NCBI RefSeq assembly: GCF_030272615.1
Contig: NC_081410.1
Coordinates: 121,088,640 to 121,152,639 of the forward strand
Length of the DNA: 64,000 bases
Source of the DNA: Cryptomeria japonica
Taxonomy: Eukaryota; Streptophyta; Pinopsida; Cupressales; Cupressaceae
Direction of reading: 5' to 3'
The first letter of the stretch is position 1; the number at the start of each line of letters is the position of its first letter. The translations under genes and the position numbers were made by a program. Positions 1 to 11,300 of this stretch are shown one piece after another. Under the pieces are notes generated by a model, which was not told where the DNA came from, made no database searches, and saw nothing but the letters and a program-made list of their open reading frames with translations.

Positions 1-1097
1 TTCTTGTTTCAATGAATTTTTGTAAATTAAGCAAAATGCTGATATTGACATTTTTTATAGTTATATTCATTTTATGTTTGTTTTATCAATATTATGATTT
101 TCTAATTTTTCTTTTGTCACTGTGTGCATGCTTTTGCAATCAGTTCCTTTTTATACAATTGACTTTGTGTTTATTCGGTTGTGACAACTTGTCTGAATTA
201 TTTTGAACTTTTCCCGAGCTAATATTTTGCTTGAGCTATCTATCCCTTTCCTACAAAAAGCTGGTCTTTTCTAATGTTTGATTCACAAAAGCAGATATCA
301 GGAAAATATCACAATATATCATGATATGTTTGATTTTGGTCGGTGTCCCAGTTTTCCTGAAAATCTTGTTTTTTAAAAATTTAAAATATTAAGAAAATAG
401 TGTGAGTTTTCTTGTCTCATTTTCAATATCGCCTTTGCATTTATTTGCTCTTTATTCTTTGAGTTTAAAACTTTTTTTTTCCGATAAAGAAAAATAAGAA
501 TAGTTAGAGAATCTTTTGTTTTTTTCTACAGGATTCCACATTCATGTCTTCTTCATTTATTGTCTGCATTTCATTTTAAATTTTTGTGGGTGTGGTGCCT
601 CTTTGTGATTTTCAAACGTTCCTCATGAATTTGTACTCTCCCCACATTTGTTTACATAATTACATTTGTTATTTGCATTACTGACAAATTTCACAACTCA
701 ATTTCCTACAGTTATAATTGTTGCACTTTCATTCTTTGACAACACTCCATATCTCCTTATGCTACATTAATTAATTCCTTGCTTTTCTTTTTTTTTCTGG
801 TGTCTCATTTTCCATATTTTTAATTCTTTCCCAAAATTAACTTGAACTGTTAGTACTCCTTTGCAAGTTCCATTGTATAATCTTACCTAACAAAACAAAG
901 TGTTAACATAATAATTGTGCCACATAGGATAAAAGTGACGTTCCTTTAATTTTATAAATTATTTCATGCTTTCTTTTAATTTTTTTTCTTTTTCTTTTTT
1001 TTGACCTTTTTTTATATTTCATTAATTTAATTTTTATATATTTGGTTTTGGTTTTATTTTTTCTTTAAGTGTATATATATTATTTTGGATTTATTTG
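1..1097. other. AT-rich non-coding stretch
   Basis: This stretch is T/A-rich with many poly-T runs and short open frames only. No exon, RNA gene or transposon protein was recognised. Exons of an RSZ-type gene lie downstream on the + strand and their first coding exon was not found, so this may be intron or 5' flank of that gene. Confidence 0.4.
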
Positions 1098-1317
1098 TAG
1101 TATGTCGAGTTTTTTTGCTTTGTGAGTTTTTCTAACTTTTACTCGCCGAAAAACTCACCCGAGTTTTTGCAAAAAATTGTGGAGTACTCATTGAGTTTTT
1201 TGCAAAAAACTTGGCGATTTTCTATAAAAAACTCGGGTACACAAAAAAAAGAGGCCCAAACACGTAAAAAAATTATCAATTTTTGTTTTTTTAGGTCAGT
1301 TTCATTCTCTTCATCAG

Positions 1318-1480
1318 AATATATACATGAAATATAACGTTTTTCTTTCTTATACTTTAAGTTATATTTCATGTATATATTGGTAGGATGTTTGAGAGTG
1401 GTTTCAGATCTCTAGGAGTTTTTATGCAAATTATAGGTTTTAGAAGATCTTTTAATTTTTGACAGTCAAATTTCAGTAAT
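1318..1480 (-). repeat. Dispersed repeat with terminal hairpin, related to 12150-12316
   Basis: A 21-bp inverted repeat (1318-1338 and 1361-1381) closes on a 22-bp loop. Read on the - strand, about 130 bp running from near 1480 to the hairpin matches 12150-12316 on the + strand at roughly three quarters of positions by eye. The shared parts include AAACCACTCTCAAACATCCT and a similar hairpin of AATATAAC arms. The second copy lies inside a solo LTR, so this may be a fragment of a related LTR or a small mobile hairpin element. Confidence 0.6.
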
Positions 1481-1670
1481 TAGTATGCTCCTATCAACAT
1501 TCTTTCGCTCTCTCTATCTCACTCACTTTATCTGCCCCGAATTTTAGACCTATCTATTTCACTATCACTCTTCCTCTATCCCCCTCTCTACCACACTCCA
1601 TCTCACGCTCTCCTCTCTCCCCCAAGATCTAGACCTATCTCTCTACCCCTCTCTTTCTCACCCTCAGACC

Positions 1671-2409
1671 TTGGCGAGGGGTGCTACTCTCAACCTAATT
1701 TTAATTTGCAGATGCTTGGTGCAAAGTTGGGGTGGAAATACCCCACATCTCAAAAAAATTGCCCTCAAAATCTTATGTCAGCCTTGTAGTTCATCCAATT
1801 GTGAGCGCAATTGGAGCTTGTTTGAAGCAATCCACACGAAGAAGAGGAGCAAGTTAGCATAGAAATGCCTCAATGACCTTGTCTTGTGCAATATAATCTT
1901 CGATTGCGCGTAAGGAAGGTAGATGAAGTAGAAGGTGGTCCAATTGACTTGGATGATATAGATCCTTACAGTGATTGGACATCACAGGAGCAGCCTCCAT
2001 TGTTTTCCGAGGATGACATCACTGATTTGGAGAGGCAGGCTATGGAGGAGGGGGGTGGATTTTCGTTTCAGTGATTTGACATCACTGATATAGATCCTTA
2101 CAGTGATTGGACATCACAGGAGCAGCCTCCATTGTTTTCCGAGGATGACATCACTGATTTGGAGAGGCAGGCTATGGAGGAGGGGGGTGGATTTTCGTTT
2201 CACGCTGGATGACATTGAGGAGGAAGAGGATGAGGAGCCATTGCCAATGCCAGAATCAGGTGGAGACATAGCTTCATCCAGGATGGAGGACAAGCCAGCC
2301 GTACCGAGTGAGGAGGCATAGTCACGCCCACTGCAGACTTCTAGGACTAGACCCTCTAGTTCTACCTCTCCCCTAGTTTTTGCTAGAGTCGGGAAGAGGA
2401 AGTTGTAAT
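1671..2409 (+). pseudogene. hAT transposase C-terminal dimerisation domain, broken
   Basis: Reading frames here give a chain resembling the hAT C-terminal dimerisation domain. One segment reads CSSSNCERNWSLF followed by IHTKKRSKLA, a hallmark of plant hAT transposases. An in-frame stop follows at about 1860. A frameshift then leads into YNLRLRVRKVDEVEGG, the usual 'lv.yNlRL' continuation. After that comes an acidic tail (LDDIEEEEDEEPLP) and a Ser/Pro/Arg-rich end near 2409. Known hAT transposases are about 650-800 residues; only about 200 remain. The stop, the frameshift and an internal duplication at 1954-2202 show it cannot make a working transposase. Confidence 0.8.
1954..2202 (+). repeat. 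117-bp tandem duplication within the hAT remnant
   Basis: Bases 1954-2070 recur at 2086-2202 (offset 132 bp), apparently without mismatch, separated by 15 bp. The duplicated piece encodes the segment around PYSDWTSQEQPPLF and GGGFSF. The intervening GTGATTTGACATCAC resembles a piece of the repeat itself, suggesting slippage or unequal exchange after the transposon lost function. Confidence 0.9.
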
Positions 2410-2715
2410 TGTAATGATGTATTTACTTTTGGTTTTACAAAAACTATTTACTATTTTGCTTCCAAGCTCAACCATCAGCATTCCTCATGAGGATGCAGTT
2501 TTGTAGACACTTTGCATTTAAATATATCTAGAATCAGCTTGTTTCTTTTGTGTTCTCATTTATTGACTCATTGGATGCATCTTCTCATTAAATTTTGCAA
2601 AAAAAATGCATTTTAATTAAATTTAAGCTTGTTTTTAAGTTACTGAGTTTCTCACCGAGTTTTTCACGAGTTTTTTTTTTCAGGCCTTGGCGAGTTTTGT
2701 CGAGTGGAGAGTAGT

Positions 2716-5214
2716 TCATCTATGGTCTAGCATTTGCATTTTACAATTGATTTTGAGTGTTTGAACTTTGAATTTGAAGTAACAGAAAGAATAAATTTTA
2801 GCTTCTAATACTTTTTTCTTAGAAATAAATAAATTTCTTTCTATGTATTTAGCAATGAAATAAACCAGATTATTAACAATGTTCAAATCAAAGCTACACT
2901 AATCTCTTTTAAAACTGTAAATACAAGAGTTGGGAATGGAAATTAGAATTGAAACTATGCTCCTGAAGAAAAACTGAGAAAAAGGTTAGGACACGTCTGA
3001 TAAAAAACTGAGGCCAAGCAAAGTATCCTTGGAAATTTTCTTTTGAATCTATGCACTTTTCAAAATGGGTGTTGCTGCTTGCACTCAGGAGTTGGTGTCT
3101 TTCTGGATGCTGGTGTCCATGAGTTTGATAGCCTTCAATATTTTTGTAAATGCTTGCTAAAATTCTCTGATGCTCACTATGGGTTCAAAATTTGAGTATC
3201 ATGCTCTAGAATAGAGATCTATTCAGCTAAAGTTGGGGAGAAAAAAGTTTGAGTTTGTTTTATGGGAAACTGCCTCAGTTGCTCTTCTATTTGGCTTATT
3301 CAAGCCTTAACAATAGCACATAGGAATGTTTGAGTTTGAAAACCCTAGTGTAGGTGTCAATTGTGGTGTGTGCTGAAGAACAAGTGCCTGGAATACACAC
3401 CCTAAGTGATGAGGGAAAAGAGGATAGTGGAGATCATACAATTTAAAAAATAGAGAGAAAAGGAATAAGAGAAGTCTTCTAAACCTGCATAGTAATAAAA
3501 TGCTAAAGGTTTGGGCAAGGCATCAAAGGGTTAGAGAGAAATGGAGAAGCTGTGGTTGGAGGGAAATAGGATGATTGTTGGGAAGGGAATGAAGATAGAA
3601 GGATTCAAGGTGATCAATGGCTTTGTGGCACAATGGGGGGCTTCCAGTTTCCAATATTCCATCCTCTATCTTTGTGCACTACCTCTAGCACTTGGTCGGA
3701 GCTGAACCAACATAAATATAGTCTTCTTTGAATTTCAGATAGCTTGAGTGAGCAATTGAGTGAACACTGAAAATCAAGTGAACCCAATGAACCCTATCAA
3801 ACAAGAGAAAAACTAGCTTTATAGGTGAGATTGTGCAAGATAGTTGTGGAAAACATAGTAAGATTTAGGGTTACAATGGTTTTTAGAGCCAAGACCTAAA
3901 ATTTGAACATGACACAAGCATTTGGGGGACACTTGTATCCGGATGTGAGCATCAAGGGGATGCTAGTGACCTGAGTGATTCAACTGTTTAAATTCCTGGA
4001 GCTGAAAGGGGGTGAGTTCCTAAGGCTTTTTCTCCAGGTTTCACACATCCTTGATTGGTACAAAGGCCAGTAAATGGGCTGAATGATGCCTAATTGTGAC
4101 TTGGGATGTGGACACCATATAAGTGCAAAGCTATAAGGTAAAAGTTGCAAAATAGGCAAATTTTCAACCTGATGGTAACACACTATGCAGTGTGCACCGT
4201 AATTAGTGACCTCAAGAAAAGATCCATATTTTAGAATTCATGGATACTCTTCTTTACTTTCACTATCTCACTCTCCATGCCATTAGGATGGCTTTAAATA
4301 TAAAACATTACTTATTATAGTTGTTTCTCTCTCTTTTTTTTGAATTTTTTTGCTTATTATGTACCTGATATATTGCTGGTTATATTTTGGGAAATTGAAA
4401 TATCTTTTTTTCTCGGTTTGCTGAGAAATTTTCAAGGAAGACATTTGCTTCTGTGATGTGATTGTGGTGCATTTGTGAGCTAGCCCCTTTTTCCATGCAT
4501 AACACTCAGCTTTTTTGAGTATAAGACATTTGAAATTGGTTGTATGTGATCCCTACTGATGCACGACTCCATGCTAGTCTTCTGATAATCTAATTTTTGG
4601 CAATTCATTTCCAACTCTGTGCAAATATTACATTCTTCTTTACCTGCGTTTGTCTCAGAATAATTTTAAGATTTTCAGACATTATCAGTGACAGTCACTG
4701 AGGATGGTTTCTATTTCTTCTCTATTGTAGGGAGATTCAAGATGAAAAAATAGAATTCAGAAATCTACAAGGCATTGCCCTTTGACCTGGATGTTTTTGA
4801 TGATTGATTTGTATTTCTTTGTCTTCAGATTTTTAGATCAGAAGAAAAGTCAAGTTACAAATAGTGTTTTGGATCCCTCAACTTTGAGCTTAGTCTAATA
4901 GACAATCTCACAGTAAAGTTTTTATTTCTGATTAACATAATGGAAGCAGAAAATCTGAAAATATCAAGTGCCAATTAGCATTTGGTGACCTTTCTCTAAT
5001 GTGTGAACTTTTCTTGGTGAACTAATGATGTTGGATTTTTTAGTGATCACACTGAACTAGAAATTCAAAATTTATCTTAATGTTAATATTATTTGAGATT
5101 TTGGTTTAGATATAATTTTATGAAGGGGAAATGTACATTGATTTTACATTTGAATGCACGGGACATTCACCTTTTTTAACTGCTATTTTGTGTAATCCCT
5201 CTGACAATTTGCAG
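2716..5214 (+). other. Probable intron sequence of the RSZ-type gene, no gene seen
   Basis: This lies upstream of the first exon found and ends with a polypyrimidine stretch and a GCAG acceptor at 5211-5214. I searched it for the missing first coding exon, which in RSZ proteins encodes the start of the RRM, and did not find it. Nothing else was recognised. Confidence 0.45.
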
Positions 5215-5303
5215 TGTGTGGGTAGCTCGGAAACCACCTGGCTTTGCTTTCATTGAATTTGAGGATCGTAGGGATGCAAATGATGCTGTACGGGGTTTGA
5301 ATG
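5215..5303 (+). CDS. RSZ22-like: RSZ-type gene, RRM exon
   Basis: The exon follows an AATTTGCAG acceptor and ends at a GTATGA donor. It begins with the last base of a codon and encodes [20 protein letters not shown] and the following [10 protein letters not shown], the second half of an RRM including RNP1. The conserved block and exon boundaries match the usual second coding exon of plant RSZ genes. Confidence 0.9.
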
Positions 5304-8300
5304 GTATGATTTTGATATTTCAAATTATGTTTTAAATGATACAATTTTTATACTATGAAAATTGTTATGTTCTCTTTTATACTTGGATAAAATAAAGAAA
5401 CAAAAGTATTTTCTATTTGTAGGTTAACTGCCTCGAATTTCATTTTTTTCAGATTTGGTGTGCCTGGTATTGGTCTATTCTTATAAAGTTATGTTGACTT
5501 TGTATGTAAACATATCTTTGCTTTATATTGTTTTCTCACTGTAGCGGTGATTATTTTTGTTACTTGTTTGGGATTATTATGTTATATGGTGTGTATGAGC
5601 ATATGTTTAGATTTACTTGCATTAATTATATGAATACAATATTCTTGAGTGAATGAGTTTTATAATCTTCAAGGTTCTTTTGCGAAGACAACAGGAACAA
5701 ATTTAAATTGTGAGTGATTCATGATAGCCACTTTCTTGTTAATATCCACTGTTCATGACAAATTCTTGTGGTCAAGATTCCAACTTCAGAGTAATGATTT
5801 TGGTATCATCTCAGGAACTGAATTTACAAGTGGTCGTGTGAAAGACTCTGAGTGTAAACTTTGTGGCTTTTTTGTGCAATGCTCAATAAGTAGATACCAC
5901 ACCATATTTGAACATTCTTAATGATTATATTCAGGATGTAATAAAAGGAACTGAGTGATACATATCCTGTTATAATAGAGCATTATGCTTTTCAAATTGT
6001 TATCAATACTGTGATTGTTCACAAAACCATTAATTTCTTGCATTGCAAATTCACATTCATAATGTTTAAGATTATTATTGGTGTAATTCAGGATTCAGGA
6101 CTATAATGTATGGTGTTATTTTGTATTGAACATCTAACATTTTAATCCGTTGGGATTCATGGGGTACCTCAAGGAGTGGGACCATGCATTATCAATTTTG
6201 TATTGTCCAAGCATATGTATTTTGTACCGTTTGAGATTTTTTACAGATGTAGGTGTCAGGATCATAATATCTGGTGTGTTTACTGGTTGATGCTTACTAC
6301 ACCTATTTATATTTCTTGGCCTAGAATATGTTTTGATTGATTGATTGGTTGTCATCCATGGACTGTAGAATAATTTTGTAGTAAACTTTTCTGTCAGAAG
6401 TGGTGTTATGTTACCATTTTGTATTGATTAGTTTGTTGTGAGTTTTCCTTAATGTGCATCCATCAGGTGTATGATTGAACCTGAATACTATTTATGGCTT
6501 CTTTTTTATCAGATAATTGGGGTCTTGTTCTACAAGAGAAAGATGGGCCCTCTTCTGTCTGATGGATGAGTAATATTAAAGCAAAGCAGGTTGCAGTTGT
6601 TATGTTGCCATGAAATATCATCTTTTTATTTTCCTATAGTTTTTTGTGATTTGGGCTATGATCTGTTACCTGTGTTTGAATCTGCATCTGAATCTTGAAA
6701 CAATCAATGAAGTAAACTTTTTACAAACCGATTAGCATCAATTGGTCCTTATTAACCTAAGCTGGTGTCAAATTGTTTAATTAAGAATAAGCTAACTTAA
6801 TGCTTTTTGATAAATTTCTGGGTGCTTTTCTTATATACATCATGCTCTTTTGGCTCCATGCCACAGTTTCAGATGTTCCTACAATTTCCTAGCATTTGCA
6901 GAAGTCAATTTAACCTTTGATGGGACAAACTGTTACTTCATGGAAGATAATAAAACATTTTGGGTATATTTGCTTGAGTAAGGTATATGAAGTCTTAAAC
7001 TATTGACAACATATGGCAGGGGGATATTTCTGGTGAAAGATAATAATTCTAATGTTAAAATGAACACCAGATTGATACATATCATTCCTGGAATATTTTC
7101 TGCCTTAGAAATCAAGGAAACTCTTGAATTTTCTAAGATTGATGTGAATCTACTCACTCTGAAATGGAACTAGTTTCTTTATACTTATAGTAATGACTAA
7201 GGGCAGTGATGCATATTGTGAAGCACATACTATTTGGTACATATTAAATTTACCAGTATATGAGGTAATTTGAGATTATTGCAATGTTTTTGTTTGCTCT
7301 TAAGTTCTTACAAGGTTCTATGTATAATGTCTGTTTGCAGGTAAGAATGATTGGAGGGTTGAGCTTTCCCGCAGTTCTGGTGGAGGTGCACGTGGGAGTC
7401 GTGGAAGAGGAGGAGATGATCTTAGCTGCTATAAATGTGGCGAATCTGGCCACTTTGCACGTGAGTGTAATCTACGATCGGGCAGGGCAGACTATGGCGG
7501 CCGACCTAGAAGTCGCAGTCCACGGTATCGTCGGAGTCCAAGTTATGGAAAGAGGTATGATTTATGGACCCGCTGCTGATAAAAACACCAGCTATTATGC
7601 AGAAAGCTTTCAAGTTGTATCATATTTGTGGTGGCAAATCGTCAATTGAAAATTTCAAACATTTTGTTGAGCCATTTGGTGGTAAATCAGTTCAACTTGA
7701 ATGAAAATTCTTCATAGTAAATGTTGAATTAAAAGTTTTGAGAGTTTGTTTCATGGTAAATACAATGTTGAATGAAAATCCTAATTTTTTAAATGAGATT
7801 TAAGTTTTTAACGCAATTATCCAAAGGATGCATGTTGAAATTGGGCGAATAAATTCTGAACTACAGTTAAACCCAGCCTGTACTGGACACATATCTAACA
7901 GAAGATGGAGTGCTGACTTTCTTGGAGGAACAACAATGTGGACAGTCCTAAAGATTATTTTTGTGTTTAAAGTATAGAAATATGATCTTTCATTATTTTG
8001 GTTTTCGAAATAAGACCGAAATAAGAAATAAAAAATCAATAATGTTAATTTAAGTTATTTGAAAACTATATACAATGTTGTAGTTAATGCTGCCCTTGAG
8101 CCTTCTGGGGGTTTCAATCCCCAGTCTCTGCATTTTTATTTGCTTTCTATAGCTCTATATCATCTCTTTTTTTTGTGTTTTTTCACGGTTTTTTTTCCAG
8201 GTTTTTTGAAAATCCACTTTTTTCTCAATTAAATCCCCATTTGAATAAAAAATCTTATACTTTTGGCTTGCCAATTTTTTCTCCAAAAGATTTTTGCTGC

Positions 8301-11300
8301 TTTGCTTAAAACTATGAGAGATTCTTTTTAAAAAAATTTCAATAATGCAAATTTGAAAACTTTTGTATATGATGGTTTATATGTGCCGTTTAAAACATGA
8401 TGCTTTGAAGTTTTGCAAATTTCCAAATGTGAAAGGTGCAACTTCAATCCAATGAGCTGGGAGTGCATTGTGTAGAGCTGGTTGTGAAAATGCATTATCC
8501 TGTACAATATTTTTCATGTGGAAATTTCTGCAACTTTAAACCCTTCTTTTGGAAACAATAATCTACAAGTGATGCAAAGAATATTTCTGGCAAGGAATTT
8601 TTTGCAACTTCAAAATCCTCATGTTTAAAACAATACAACTGATGGGAAGATAAAATAATCTATTATGGTATTTGTTTATTTCACTTTTGAGCTCATTTAG
8701 GAAAGAATGGACAAATAAGAAAAGTCTCACCGTTTATAACAAATCGGCCCGCATTTTCAACATTGCACTGTCACACGTGCTAGGGTTTTTGTTCAAATGG
8801 AAACTAAAAGATAGTTTTGGACAGTCATTTAGGGTTTAGGAGAGGTAAAAAGCTCTGAAAAATGTAGATAAATTTTTGTTACTGCTGGAATTATCATGAA
8901 AGCCACCACATCCAATGGGGGATTGTCTTGGTGTATGCAACAACTACAATTTCAGATGATTTCAAGCCCAGAAAATCAAATCTTAATTGTACATGCAGTT
9001 CAACCTTGTATCTGACTCTGAAAAATAATTGGATAGATTAATTGAACGATATACAAACGTATATATAGAGTTTACAAGATGATGTTCTATAAAAAGAACA
9101 AATCGTTAAAGTGAATGACTAAAGGTAAATGCTAAATAAAGCTTAAAAGAAAATTAAATAGAAGCTAACTATGCGTTTTTAATAAAGAAGCAATAATTAA
9201 CACTTAACGAGCTAAAAACTAAAAAGCTAAATGATCATTAAACAAGGAACTAAATATAGGTGAGTAAAATATAATTAAATATTCTAATACCCTCCCTTAA
9301 TGGTCATTCTATCTATCACACCAATCTGCCCTCTAAATTTGTCGGAATGTACTGCAATATCACTGATCCATCTTCAACATGCTTGTGGATGAAATGACAA
9401 TGTAGTTCCACATGTTTGGTCCCCTCATGGAAGACTGGATTCTTGGCTAATTCAAAACCCCTTGATTATCACAAAACAAGGGAGTAGGTCTTGGTTGAGA
9501 CATATGCATGTCTGCAAGCATCCTACATGTCCAAATTGCCTTGCATGCTGCCTTAACAGTTCCCCGATACTCTGCTTTAGTCGAGGAAAGAGCTATTGCC
9601 TGCTGCTTCTTGCTGGTCCATGTGACTGCACCTGTACTCGAGCTGAAAACATACCCAGAGGTTGACTTTTTGTCATCAATACAACCTGCCCAATCTGAGT
9701 CTGTAAAATCAACCAGCCTAGGATCTCTGCTTCTGCTGTATAGAATGCCAAAATTAGGAGTGCCCTTCTTATATCTTAGCACACGCTTCGTTGCAACCCA
9801 ATGTTCAGCTTTTGGGGCTGACATGAAGCGAGAAATATAGCTCACAGCAGAACTGATGTCAGGTCTAGTGGTGGTGTGATAGATGAGGCTGCCCACTAGT
9901 TGTCTGAATGAAGATTCATCTACCACAAGTGAATCTGATTAGGCTGATAATTTCAGCCCTATCTCCATAGGTGTAGATGCAGATTTGCAATATTGCATTC
10001 AAAATTTATCCAATAGGCTCTTGCATACTTTGATCGAGAAATGAATATGTGGCTATCAGTTTGGCAAACTTCTACACCAAGACAATAATGGAGAAGTCCC
10101 AAATTCTATCATGTCAAAATTCTTGCACAAATTCTGTTTGACCTGCTTGATCAAATGTGTTGCACTGCCAGTAATGATGAGATCATCAACATAGATGACT
10201 AGAAATAGAATATCATCACCAGTTTGCTTGACATACAAATTGGGATCAGAAGGACTCCTCTGAAAGCCTTGATCAATCAAGTACTTATCAATTTTTATAT
10301 ACCATGCACGAGGAGCCTGTTTGAGGCCATAGAGTGCTTTGACTAGTCTACATACCTGGTGTTCCTTACCAACAACCTTGAAACCTAGAGGTTGCGTCAT
10401 GTAGACTTCCTGCAAATCACCATTGAGAAAGGCACTCTTGACGCCCATTTGATGGACTTTCCATCCAAACTGAGCTGAGAGAGTGAGGACAAGCCGAATG
10501 GTACTCATCTTGGCTGTGGGAGCAAATGTCTCCTCATAGTCAATGCCCTTCTTCTGTGAAAACTCTTTTGCTACTAACTGAGCCTTGTACTTATCAATGG
10601 TTCCATCAACTTTATACTTTACTTAAACACCCATTTGCAGCCAATGGGCTTCTTCCTTGGAGAAAGATCCGACAATACCCAAGTGTTTTTTTTTCAGAAG
10701 ACTATGTTGCTCAACTGCCATAGCTTGTTCCCTCCCAGGTACACCTTTAGCCTCTGTATATGTTTGAGGCTCATAAATACTGTGAATGTTGGCCATAAGA
10801 GCAAAATTAGCTATGTTTTGCTTGCTCTTACCTCTAGTTGATCGACCCTCAATGAGCTCATCATCATGAAGATCACCAATGGTCTTGGCCCACCACTTAG
10901 GCAGGAGGGTAAAATTACCAACATCTGTTGCAGGATGAAGAAGATTACCTGGAAAATTGCCCACAATTGAAGAGTCAATTGAATCCCTCCCATTAGGTGG
11001 AGATAAGGGAAGGGGAACACCCATACTTGAAGCCTTTGGAGGTTGATTCTCAGTGCTCAAATTAGGAGAAGGTTGAAAAGGCCCTCGTTCTTCATCAAAT
11101 ACTACGTCTCGACTCAATATGAGATGATTAGTGTCTACATCAATCAGCCAATAAGCCTTATGGTTGTCAGTGTAGCCGACGAACTTCAATTTTCTTACTC
11201 TTTGAATCCAGTCTGGTGCGCTTGGCATCTGGTATCCAAACATAAGCTGTAGAGCCAAAAACTTTCAAATGATTGATTTTGGGCTTCCTACCAGACCAAG

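Larger units (their letters stand above)
1098..2715 (+). mobile_element. Degenerate hAT-type DNA transposon remnant
   Basis: The core encodes the C-terminal dimerisation region of a hAT transposase (see the pseudogene inside). Both flanks are rich in repeats of GAGTTTTT and CGAGTTTTT, at about 1104-1230 on the left and 2640-2705 on the right. These could be the subterminal repeats that hAT elements often have. I could not define terminal inverted repeats or an 8-bp target duplication, so the outer borders are approximate. Most of the transposase, including the catalytic core, is missing. Confidence 0.55.

Noticed and set aside
2716-5214. Search for the missing first coding exon of the RSZ-type gene
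   Set aside because: No stretch with the expected start of the RRM and a compatible donor phase was found here or in 1-2715. I report the gene as partial instead.
7284-7649. A 121-codon open frame overlapping the zinc-knuckle exon
   Set aside because: It is in a different frame from the one that gives the CCHC knuckle and RS block, and it reads through splice sites. The exon frame is supported by family motifs and phase.
9462-9840. Plus-strand open frames over the Copia RNase H region
   Set aside because: They are antisense shadows of the - strand pol, which has clear RNase H motifs.
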